Shown in pieces: positions 1 to 10,029 of a stretch of DNA of 64,000 nucleotides (positions within the stretch are counted from its first letter, which is position 1; each line of letters begins with the position of its first letter). Made by a program: the position numbers and the translations under genes. Location of the stretch: the NCBI GenBank assembly GCA_947034885.2, contig OX344753.2, forward strand, positions 21,514,001-21,578,000, in the 5' to 3' direction. The notes beneath the pieces are model-generated. The model ran no database searches and was not told the origin of the DNA. It worked only from the letters and a program-made list of their open reading frames with translations. Source of the DNA: Thuidium tamariscinum (lineage: Eukaryota > Streptophyta > Bryopsida > Hypnales > Thuidiaceae).

Positions 1-1290
1 AAAGTGTTTTTGAATGATGGAAATTGGATGACTCTAGATGTTGGTTATAGGTCAAGCTCAACTTTTGCCTTTCAAAATTCATAATAATTTCAATTCAAGA
101 GATAAAATTACCAAAAAATTTACAATCTTCATCATTTCTGTCAATACACCTCAAAAAATATTTGCTTTGCGTTGCACTTGCCTAGATCAAGTCTAGATGT
201 GCTTATTTTATCAGTTATGGGTCCCTCTACCATAGGCTTGTCTACCTTAATATGAAAAGGAGAATTACATTTGAATGGTTTGGTGATTCATTTTAACCTA
301 TAAGCCTGTAGACTCTTCTCTACAATTGATGATTTTGGAAAAATCATCATAATGTACTATTTAGAAGAATAATTTGGAATTGAAATGCAAATGAAAGTTG
401 TACAATTTGAGTTTTAGATTCTATCCATATGATTAGATTCACCAATGCTATTGCCAATATTTTTCTATAAATTTTGAAAGGAAAAATTCTAAATTCCTTC
501 TCAAATCAATTACATGCAAAATATTGTTATTTTTTGAGTAAATATTGTTGGAATGGATTTGAAATGAGGTTCTCACAACACAATAATTTTTGGAATTTTT
601 GGAATTTTTTTAATTCTATGAATTCATTTTTGCAATTCCAAGTTTGAACTAGAGTCTACGCAAGTTGAATACTTGATATTCTTCCACATTTATAATTTTG
701 CAAAAATATATGCTCTAATAATACCAAATCCAACCCTTGTACCACAACATCATAATTTATGTAAGTGTTTGGATAACTTTCATATAAGCTAGTCTGAGAA
801 AGAAATCTCATTATCAATATGTAAAGAGGAACACCTAATACAGACCGGACTTGTACCTTACATTGGACCCTAGACTCATCCAATTGCGTCCATAGACTTC
901 AGTGAATGTATTTGCCAAATGCTTTACTCTAATTCGTTGATGCATATTAAGGACACATACCAAAATTTGATTGACTCATTACCGATTTTAGTAGTGTCCA
1001 TATTTAGTTGTACCTACATGATTGTTTCAATGGTCTACTGAGCCAACACTTCAGAAAATCATTAAAAGGTACATACAACATCCAAAAAATCTGTTTTTTT
1101 TTATATTGATGATTTTCACTTGCTAATACCTGAAAAATATTAGTTTTTATAAGAAGTTGCCTCCGACTATGCTGCATTCCTTATTTGGACAGTTTTGGGT
1201 GTCTTGCATCGTCTACTTTTATGGACGTCGGAGTGCTCAGGGGCTAAACTAAGTGAATTGCTCATTCTGAACAGTAAAGTAATCATGCAT
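1..1290. other. AT-rich intergenic DNA, no gene seen
   Basis: I see no convincing coding exon, RNA gene or repeat boundary here. The sequence is AT-rich with many A and T runs. Short open frames, such as the one at 656-883 on the minus strand, show no recognisable domain. Confidence 0.5.
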
Positions 1291-1291
1291 G

Positions 1292-1513
1292 TGTACTGGC
1301 CTACTCACTCGGCCACTCTAAGTTACTCCAGTGGAGCAAGTAAAAATAGAAGCCTCCTATTTTGAGCTTGAATGATTTCCCTTAAACAGCTCTCCCAGCA
1401 ATTTAGGTCCTCTGATTGCAATTATGAAACCAGAATTTGCAAATTTCATCATGTGTGGAAAATTTCACGGTTTACCCAAGTGGCCGAGCGAGGGGGTCAA
1501 TTCACGCCGGCCC
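1292..1513. mobile_element. Short TIR element, GGCC/GAGCGAGG family, copy 1
   Basis: The left end (tgtactggcctactcactc) and the right end (ccgagcgagggggtcaattc) are imperfect inverted repeats of each other. The same pair of ends recurs at 30888-31123, in pieces at 31124-32730, and at 33901-34190. A dispersed ~220-290-bp element with terminal inverted repeats and no coding capacity fits best. The superfamily is unknown because I could not fix a target duplication. Confidence 0.55.
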
Positions 1514-2051
1514 TCGCGTACGTCAGGAAATTAAGTAATGCCAGGCCGGTGCCTCACTCATTGACTTGACATCGCGCTGTAATTGGGGACTTTAAAAAGT
1601 TCCAGTAATGGGCACATTGCTAGCATACAACCAAAGAGGGCAGGAGGGAGTGCAAATGGTAGAATGATAAGAGTTGCCTTCAAAACTTCACATGCTAGAC
1701 AGAAATTCGTTGCACTAATTGAACAGGAAAAAACACCCAATGCTAAGCATGACATGAACAACAACAGCCGTAACCAGTAAAGTATGTGGAGGTTTCCAAT
1801 GCCTTCCATTGCATCACTTCAATAAGCTAGCTCATAAATTTCTTTCAGCAAATTCTAAGCATAAAAGAAACAGACAAATAACTAAGAAAGACCAGTTGCA
1901 TATCATCTGTGTTGAGTCTACACACTTGCATAACAGAAGTGTTCCAAAAATGGTATTCAAATAAGAAAGTCTCTAAAGAAGCCGATAATTCCATTAACTA
2001 GTCGAGCTTCTCTCGTCTCTTGAATTGTAAGCTGTGAAACGCAATGTTTAC
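1514..2051. other. 3' flank of the LTPG gene
   Basis: This lies downstream of the stop codon of the minus-strand lipid-transfer gene and probably holds its 3' untranslated region and terminator. I did not find a convincing poly(A) signal. No other gene is visible. Confidence 0.4.
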
Positions 2052-3872
2052 TCAAAGAAAGGCTTGGACTGCTACAGCTGCAGCCACCACTCCAATCACC
2101 AAACTGGCGGGCAGAAGCCTGCCGCCATCATTCCCATTTCCTGGTACTGCAGTTTCAGGACCTGCTCCAGCAGTTGGACCTATTGTTTACAACAAAAAGC
2201 ACCAGGACATTGATTTAGTTTAAGTGCTGACAGTGGGACAGTTCTGTACATACTCTGGAGCAAATATAAGAGCAATAATAACTGACAGGGAGCTGGAAAT
2301 ATTGGTTTGAATTTACAAGGTGAGAGATGGAATTTAATTACGGTTTCTAGTCAATGAGCAAGTAACTGGTAACCAGAAACAAGATTAATTATGGTAACAC
2401 GCATCAAGTACATGCGTCTGCCAGTCCAAAAATTTCATTGATCACCCAAGTCGTTTTCTTTAAATGATATGCAGAATTACTGGCACAAATGCAGGCTGAA
2501 AATTAGAGCTGCAGAACTCTACGATTTACAGTTCCAGATAGTCTACCTGTAGGACCCTGGCAGGTAAGAAAAAAAATAAACTTCAAAGGAGGGGATTAAT
2601 ACGCGAGAAAATACCTGGGGACGTTGTTCCTGGTGGTGTAGGATTGATGCCTACAGGCGGTGCCAGTGGCAAATTAGCCAGAGCTACAAAATACCAAACA
2701 ACGTTGAATAAGGGCAATGTTCGATTTCGATACCAAATAATTCTGTTAACAGTAGCAACTGAAGAGGGGTGGGCGCGACTTCGCTAAATCCAGATGTTTG
2801 CGGCCATTCATCTTCGAATAACAGTGGAGTTTTCTGCTGTGTTCTAAGAGAGGTCGGCAACCTCCCACTTTGAAATAGCGTAAAAACTCTTGGAACTTGG
2901 AGATAAAAATATATCTGAAAAGATTATGTTTCTGTATCCAGACTAGTCTCTCCGCATCTAAGAAATGACACTCCTACAAACGTTAAAACTCCTAAACTGA
3001 CATAATCAACACCCTCTAACTTCCTGTACATGGCAGACGGAAGCACAGTGAGGTTCCGTACAAACGTATGCTTCCCAAGACAAAACAAAACTTAGACTTA
3101 AAAAGTCAATGGCTTTACTTTAACTTCTCTAACGGTTATCAAACCACGTCATGTTTTTTAAATGTCTCGATGACCAAAAATGCATTGACAATTTTAAGGC
3201 CAACTTATCTGTCCCCAAAATTTAGCTCAGCAGATACGTCATAACTTGAGTTCTAATGTAAGTTGAAGAGTGTACGACAATCAGCAAACCCTCGGTCATT
3301 AAAGTCACTGTCTACACATGAACTTCTCTGAGATTGTTACCAAAGCTCACGTTGCGTTTCTTAAATGTCTGGATGACCAAAAAAGCATTGACAACTCAGA
3401 ACTTCACCCTGCCTGTTCCCAAAACTTAGTTTTTTTCAGCAGATAAGAGATTAAAAAAAAAGTTCTGGTTACTACGGGGTTTCGTGTTCACGGCAAGAGA
3501 TGTTATTTTGTATTCCTGACCTGGGCAATCGCTGGTCTTTAAAGTGATGGAACAGTCGTTAGGGAGGTTGAAAGCCTTGGTAATGTTGACGGACGGGTCG
3601 GATGCCGCGGAGCTATTGAGCTGCGTGATCAACTGGCACAAGCAAGTGGGGCTATTGGAGTTCAAAGTGCCCAGACCCCCACAACACTCTAAGGGCGGCT
3701 TCGCATCGGGTCCCGTCACGTACGAGTAGCATGGCAGCAACTCCGACGCTGCTGAGTTGCAGTTCGGGGGAGTCTCAGCTGTCTCTGTCCCCATCGCAAG
3801 CATTGCCAACGCCACTACTACCAATACCATCCTCACTCTCGCCATGGCTACAAAACTTCTTACACTCTGCAA
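2052..3872 (-). CDS. GPI-anchored non-specific lipid-transfer protein (LTPG type)
   Basis: Three exons join in phase: 3872-3521, 2683-2615 and 2179-2052, giving 182 aa. The start could instead be the in-frame ATG ending at 3845, giving 173 aa. The protein has a hydrophobic signal peptide (core VLVVVALAMLAMG) and then the eight-cysteine lipid-transfer fold in its usual order: C, C, CC, CLC, C, C. A Pro/Gly/Thr-rich linker follows, then a C-terminal hydrophobic tail (LVIGVVAAAVAVQAFL) preceded by small residues (GNGNDGG), as expected for a GPI-attachment signal. Family members bind acyl lipids in an internal cavity and sit on the outer plasma membrane, where they help export cuticle or wax lipids. 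The exon borders read CCAG/gtcagg, ttgtag/CTCTGG, CCCCAG/gtattt and aatag/GTCC. The family call is firm. The substrate and tissue cannot be read from sequence. Confidence 0.88.
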
Positions 3873-5300
3873 ACCAAGCCACTGTTAGCAAGGTTGGAGT
3901 ATATTTCAAATCTCCAAGGCTTAGTAAACTGACTCCTAGTTGTAAAGCAAATATGATGCTCCTCTCCTCGACTGAAACCACAAGCTAGAAATCCTTCATG
4001 TCAAGATGAAGCAATGTGCAGCAAACTCAATGCTTCAAACTACACATGCGTCGAGTCTGACAAAGAAGAAAAGCAGCAACAACTGATTGGCAAAACGAGT
4101 GAGACGATAAGAATATGTTCCAAATGTTCACTCATGCAATGGACTCCTGCTCAGACACTGACTAATGCTAAGAAAGCTAGTCCCTCTCAAGCTTGAAGCT
4201 GCTGCAGCAAATGAAAGTATTGAAACAAATCTAAAGCTCCTCGACCCGACTCGGTCGAACACATTAAACCTTCAGGTTAAGAAGCAATAAGCAGATAACC
4301 AAGTACCTTCAAGTGCGGCGTCAACTCTCACAAACAAAAAACTGAAGGGCAACGACAGATAAGAAGACGTTCACTCGTGCACTGAACTTCCTGAGCTTTG
4401 CTGAACCCCTGCTCATACACACAATACATCAAACAATAGATTGTCTCTCAAGAGTTTGAAGCTGACATTAGCATAGAAAATCTAAAGCTCCTCTCCTCTC
4501 CTCTCCTCTCCTCAAAAAACATCAAAACCTGCTTGCGAAGAGAAAAGAAATGATATGCAGTGAACCTACTACCTCCAAACAGCTGCAGCCCCAACACTGA
4601 TCGACAGAGAATACAAGAAGCAACAACTGAAGGACAATGGCAGACTAATACAATGTTCACTGATCGGAGCTTCCTCGACGTACTGCACTGCACTCCTTCT
4701 GCTTACACGCAAAATCTAATAAACAGAATGTCACTCGGAAGCTAGCTAGGACCAGCTGCAACAACAGCGACTTGGTACTTTCCCCCACCAAACATCGACG
4801 TCTTCTCATAAACGCTGAAACGTCAACAGTGCACACAGCTAACTGTACAACAGACCGCTGGTGGGTTAAGAAAGTTTAGTACACACATTGAGTTTCAATA
4901 ATCTGCGTAAGCTGAGTACCTTGAAAGTGCACTCGAAAACTGCTGCCCTGCAAACGGAGTCGCAAATGCAAGTGAAAGCGAGAAGAGGAGCAGACTGCTG
5001 CAATGCCGTAGTAGCTGTGAGAGTGATGATGAGGCAGTCTATCTCAGTGATTCTTTTGAATGGGCTTGCTTGAATTGAGGCGGCTACGCTTAACCGACGT
5101 TGATTTTGAAAGGCTCCAGTTTTTAATTTTGATTTCGTGAGCAAAAAGTAAGTTATCCCTCCCTGGGCTCACATCTGGCTCTAAATTATCGTGGGAGCTG
5201 CAGGTTCTTGGCTGAGCTGGCCTGAGCAATTTATGAGTTTGAACAGCCCTGAACAACTTGACTGTGCGGCTGTTCCAGCTACCCACGCTGCCAGTGTGAT
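3873..5300 (-). promoter_or_regulatory. Upstream region of LTPG with degenerate direct repeats
   Basis: This region should hold the promoter and 5' leader of the minus-strand LTPG gene. Three related blocks start near 4078, 4345 and 4621. Each has a caacaactga-like word, then a gttcact-like word, then a gaagct-like ending, at a period of roughly 270 bp. A CCTCT microsatellite lies at about 4490-4512. No coding exon is recognisable. The transcription start and any leader intron are undetermined. Confidence 0.4.
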
Positions 5301-5891
5301 TCTCTTCCCTTTCAGTTCCCGTCCTTTAATTTAATTTTTGGGGGTTCATTTTTCTGTGTTGCTGTTTGGTGTCACTGTTTCTGGGGTTGTTGGGGGCATT
5401 TAAGTTAAGGTAGAAGCTTGCAACCCATTTCCGATCACTTAACCCTTCATCACCGAAGGTCCAATCATGTCTAACAGCATCTTTGTTTTTTGTTTTTTTT
5501 TGACACAAATGAAATGAAATTTTATTGCAGCATCTTTGCTTTTCAAGCCTTATAAGTCTAAGGGCCACTTCACAAGCCAATTCGTCACCAAGCCAATTGC
5601 CCAAAATTTCAGCCCATTCTTGGGTTGGAGGCTGGCCTCAACTAATCTGACATTAGCCTTCAGGTCTCGAATTGGCCTCCCATTTTTGGTGCACCCAATT
5701 CAACAAGCTTGGTTCATGTTGGGGCCATGTCAGATTGTCTATTTGAAGAAAGAAAACTTTAACATAGCAAATTGGCTCGGCTTCTTGGTGTAAAGGGGTT
5801 GGGGTTGATTTGAGCCTTTCAACCAATCACAAACTAGGATTCTTGGCCTCTAATATGCCAAATTCGCACAGCCTCTTGGTGTAAAGCAACC
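5301..5891. other. Intergenic DNA with a short direct repeat
   Basis: No gene is recognised. The word ctcttggtgtaaag, with its variant cttcttggtgtaaag, occurs near 5779 and 5872, each after a similar AAATT..G stretch. This suggests a partly duplicated transposon end. The 85-aa frame at 5536-5793 has no recognisable domain. Confidence 0.35.
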
Positions 5892-6790
5892 CTAAATGTC
5901 ATTAAGCTATAAAGATTTCAACCCTACAATCTTATAGTGTGCATGTTGAAGATGATGTGGATCAAATTTGAAGTCATTTGGCCATATAGATTGCAAAATC
6001 ATTATATCTTAGTATTGAAAAAGGATATTGAAATTTTCCTAAAAAATCATGTGGAGGTGAAATTTGATTTCTAAACCTACTCAAATGAAAAAAAAAATTG
6101 AACTATAAACTACTTCAAAACCAATATACAAACATATTGGTGAAAGAAAATATCAAACAATTGACTCATTGTGTTTGCAAAATGACTTTGAAATGTCAAA
6201 AAATAGTTGCAACAAACATATCTAGGGTTGAACTTTCTTCTACTAAAATGCTTCTCAATCATTCATAACTACTTGGATTGACATGAAATTTGAGACATAC
6301 AAACTAGACTAGTATGCACAACTTTTCCAAAAAAATGTATTGGAAATGGACACTATATGAAGAAGAAACAAGCTACCAAAGTTCATTGTAATCCAAAAAT
6401 ATTTGGATTTTGAACTTTGAATTGTTCTCAAAGATTAAAAATAACTTGGATTGTCATAAAAGTTTGACCACAACAACAAGACTTCTAGAAGAAAACAATC
6501 CAACAAATTTTATTGAAAACAACATTGGATGAAGAAGATACAAGCCCCCAAAGTTGTAGCCATCAACTATAGTTTGGTGAAATTCAAATTGAACTTATGA
6601 ACTTTGATTGGCTCCCATAACATTTGTACATCTTGGATTGATTTGAAAATTTTACCATGCAAACAAAATTAGTATTTGCAACTTTTCCAGCAAGCTTTAT
6701 TGAGTTTAGATATTTGATGCAAAAGTTACAACACTTTGAGTTGAACTATGAGGACACTTTTTGTCCCCTTAGGCAATGAAGGATTAAGAA
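5892..6790. mobile_element. ~0.9-kb TTAA-type element, left inverted copy
   Basis: This segment is the reverse complement of about 9064-9985, with roughly nine in ten bases matching by eye across about 880 bp. Its outer end reads ccctaaatgtca after a degraded TTAA (gcaa). Its inner end reads ccccttaggcaatgaagga followed by TTAA-like DNA. It looks like one of two inverted copies of a non-autonomous element. No transposase is visible. Confidence 0.6.
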
Positions 6791-7556
6791 TCCAACATAG
6801 GTCTTGGTTGAGTGGGTGGGGGACAGGGGTGTGTGTGTGTGTGTTCCTATATGAAGAAATGGATTTAAAATGGATTTGGAATTTTTTTTCATATTTTTCC
6901 ACCCTAGAACCAAATACTATGAATTTTTTTTTGTTCAAATTTTTTGAAACCTATTCTTACCATATAGGTATGTCTAATTCCAATCATAGGCTAGTTAGGA
7001 AGTGTAGAGGAAATCAACATCTCATAATGCATCATGATGGGCTAGTTACTTCTACCTCCTATATATGTTCAAAAACAGAATTGTTTAGACTTTGAAAATA
7101 GGTGGTTGATGAGGAAGAATTTGGCTACCTTAGACTAGCCTATTACCACCTTTATTCTCAAAGAGAAATTGTAGAGGCTAAAAGTACAATGGGTAGATAT
7201 TTTTCAAAGGAGTGTGCTTCTTTTACAAATGAACCCTGAGTAGAATTACAATTTTCCAATTAAGATTGATTCCAATTTTTATAAATTTCTAAAGTGGTCT
7301 TTCCTAAAGTTAAAGAATTGTTTATAATTGAAGTCATAAATATCCTATAAACAACCTATAACTACCATTTCATGTGCCTATTAGCACTTTAGTATCTATC
7401 AATCAAGGATTGATACATTACCTAAGTTGGAATTAATTCATTGAAATTGTTGAAAAAATAAATGGATTTATATAAGCTCTATAGTTGATGTAGGGCTAAT
7501 AATTAGATGGAGAAATTAGGTAGATGGTGGAGGTAGGTTGGTCTATCATACCTCAA
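6791..7556. other. AT-rich spacer between element copies
   Basis: No gene or clear repeat boundary is seen. A (GT)n tract lies just before it at about 6829-6842. The 115-aa frame overlapping the start of this spacer is A/T-driven and partly inside the preceding element, so I do not call it a gene. Confidence 0.4.
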
Positions 7557-8475
7557 CCTCTAAAGGTTTTTTACTATGTTTTCACTAAAACCGCTCCACA
7601 ACTATCATTTCTAGGACAACTACCAAATTTTTGAAAAAAATCATTTTTAGAATAATGTAACTATAGGATATTTTAGTGCATTAGTTTTACAACATGTAGA
7701 AAAAATTTCAAAAATTTCCGCCATATAGACAAAAAACGTTTTTTTAACACTATGGAAATCTAGGCAGTTGAACTTCAAAAGGTCACATTTGTATGAAAAA
7801 ATGTCCAAAATGATTGTAACTCTTTAGGTTCACTCTTCAATTCAATTTGGCTACATACTTGAAAATTTTCAAATCATTTAGAATTGTATAACATGTATAT
7901 AAAAAATAGTAAGTAGAAAGAAGTAAATAATGATTCAAAATACTAATTATTAACAACTTATTTATTGAATTGAAAAATGCCAATCCCAATGGTTGTAATG
8001 TTGTAATAAACAATCTACACCCAATATTTTTATTTTTTTTCAAAAATATTAAAAATTGAATTAAATAAAGGACTTCAAAGTTTATTTTAGACTAGACATC
8101 CTATAACTTCCTACAAACTACCTACAAACTAAAACTCCTCATAACTTTCACCTCATTAATCCAAATAGTACGAGTCAAAGCTTTCCATGTCTATATTAAT
8201 TTAGATAACATGTTTTAAAATTCTATTTCAAAAGAAAGTGATTTTTGAGGAAGTTTTTTAAGCTGCCCGGACTGTCCGCTGAATAGAGGAAATCACATAT
8301 CATGCAATAACTTTTTAAACATATAGTCAAAAGTTATGAAAATTGTTGGGCCTTAAAGCTACTCTTTAGGCACATGTTTCAGGAAAATTTCAAAGGAAAA
8401 AAAGAAAAACTCCATCCATAGTGAGCTGCCCAAAATCACTATGTTGCCAACAAATGCAATTTGGTCCTTTAGGGG
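7557..8475 (+). mobile_element. TTAA-flanked element, family 1, copy A
   Basis: Ends are CCTCTAAAGG and CCTTTAGGGG, inverted repeats of each other. The right flank is TTAA (8476-8479) and the left flank is TCAA, a one-base decay of TTAA. The interior matches copies at 32926-33853 (same strand) and 50918-51842 (opposite strand), for example the shared stretch catgcaataactttt. The 919-bp length agrees with the 928 and 925 bp of the other copies. It is non-autonomous, with no transposase frame. Confidence 0.7.
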
Positions 8476-8479
8476 TTAA

Positions 8480-9059
8480 CCTTGAAGTGCTCAAATGTCC
8501 AATTTTTGGACAATGAACACATTGTGAATTAGTTTTTTCTCCTCATTACTACTTGGATAAAATTCATCCTAATTTATTGAGATACTTTATCAAGATTTTG
8601 TCCTACCTAATGGTTGAATTTGATGATGTTAATAGGGTACATATTTTTCTAAAATTACAAATATGGAAGTATATCAAGTGATTGACCAAGTAAAAAATGC
8701 ACTAACTCTAATTCAAAATTGGATTTGCAAAAATGAGGTAATAGATTTAACAAACACAAAATTTTCAAAAAATCACTTTATAAAAAAAATGCATTTCAAA
8801 TCTAATTTATCCAAATCTACCTAAAGAATGATAGTATTTTGTTTGTAATTGAATTTAGATGGACTTTCAAAATTTCCCTTTCAAAATTTAAAGAAAAACA
8901 TTAGTGATAGCTTTGATGAATTTAACCATATAGATGGAATCTAAAGTTTAGAATCTACAATCTTTTTTAATCTTGATTCCAAAATATTCTTCTGAATTGC
9001 ATTTTATGATTATTTTCTCCGAATTGCCAATTCAGGAGAAGATTTTAGACACTTAGAGG
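8480..9059. mobile_element. Probable TTAA-flanked element between shared target sites
   Basis: The segment is bounded by TTAA at 8476-8479 and 9060-9063. Its ends, CCTTGAAGTGCT and GACACTTAGAGG, are weak inverted repeats. It shares its left TTAA with copy A and its right TTAA with the next element. The interior is AT-rich and non-coding. Confidence 0.45.
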
Positions 9060-9063
9060 TTAA

Positions 9064-9993
9064 CCTCTAAACACCCTAGGCAATGAAAGGTGTCCTCATA
9101 GTTTAGAGGTCCAACTTGAAGTGCTATAGCTTTTGCATTGAATATCTAAACTCAATAAAGCTTGTTGGAAAAGTTGCAAATACTAATTTTGTTTGCATGG
9201 TAAAATTTTCAAATCAATCCAAGATGTACAAATGTTATGGGAGCCAATCAAAGTTCATAAGTTCAATTTGAATTTCACCAAACTATAGTTGATGGCTACA
9301 ACTTTGGGGGCTTGTATCTTCTTCATCCAATGTTGTTTTCAATAAAATTTGTTGGATTGTTTTCTTCTAGAAGTCTTGTTGTTGTGGTCAAACTTTTATG
9401 ACAATCCAAGTTATTTTTAATCTTTGAGAACAATTCAAAGTTCAAAATCCAAACATTTTTGGATTACAATGAACTTTGGTAGCTTGTTTCTTCTTCATAT
9501 AGTGTCCATTTCCAATACATTTTTTTGGAAAAGTTGTGCATACTAGTCTAGTTTGTATGTCTCAAATTTCATGTCAATCCAAGTAGTTATGAATGATTGA
9601 GAAGCATTTTAGTAGAAGGAAGTTCAACCCTAGATATGTTTGTTGCAACTATTTTTTGACATTTCAAAGTCATTTTGCAAACACAATGAGTCAATTGTTT
9701 GATATTTTCTTTCACCAATATGTTTGTATGTTGGTTTTGAAGTAGTTTATAGTTCAATTTTTTTTTTCATTTGAGTAGGTTTAGAAATCAAATTTCACCT
9801 CCACATGATTTTTTAGGAAAATTTCGGTATCCTTTTTCAACATTAAGATATAATGATTTTGCAATCTATATGGCCAAATGACTTCAAATTTGATCCACAT
9901 CATCTTCAACATGCACACCATAAGATTGTAGAGTTGAAATCTTTATAGCTTAGTGACATTCAAATTTACAACACTTCAAAAACAATGACATTT
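9064..9993. mobile_element. ~0.9-kb TTAA-type element, right inverted copy
   Basis: This is the inverted partner of 5892-6790. The left end CCTCTAAACACCC directly follows TTAA (9060-9063) and the right side meets TTAA at 9994-9997. The terminal few bases on the right look eroded compared with the left copy. It contains no coding sequence. Confidence 0.55.
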
Positions 9994-9997
9994 TTAA

Positions 9998-10025
9998 CCC
10001 CTAAAAGGTCATAGGCCTTTAGGAG
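9998..10025. repeat. 28-bp remnant of two joined element ends between TTAA sites
   Basis: CCCCTAAAAGG and CCTTTAGGAG, the two terminal sequences of the TTAA family, lie only a few bases apart. They are flanked on both sides by TTAA (9994-9997 and 10026-10029). The interior has been lost, or the element was assembled only from its ends. Confidence 0.55.
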
Positions 10026-10029
10026 TTAA

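Noticed and set aside
1475..1510. tRNA-like word tggccgagcgagg (A-box look-alike), also near 31096 and 34163
   Set aside because: No matching B box or cloverleaf follows, and the word is one arm of an inverted-repeat element end.
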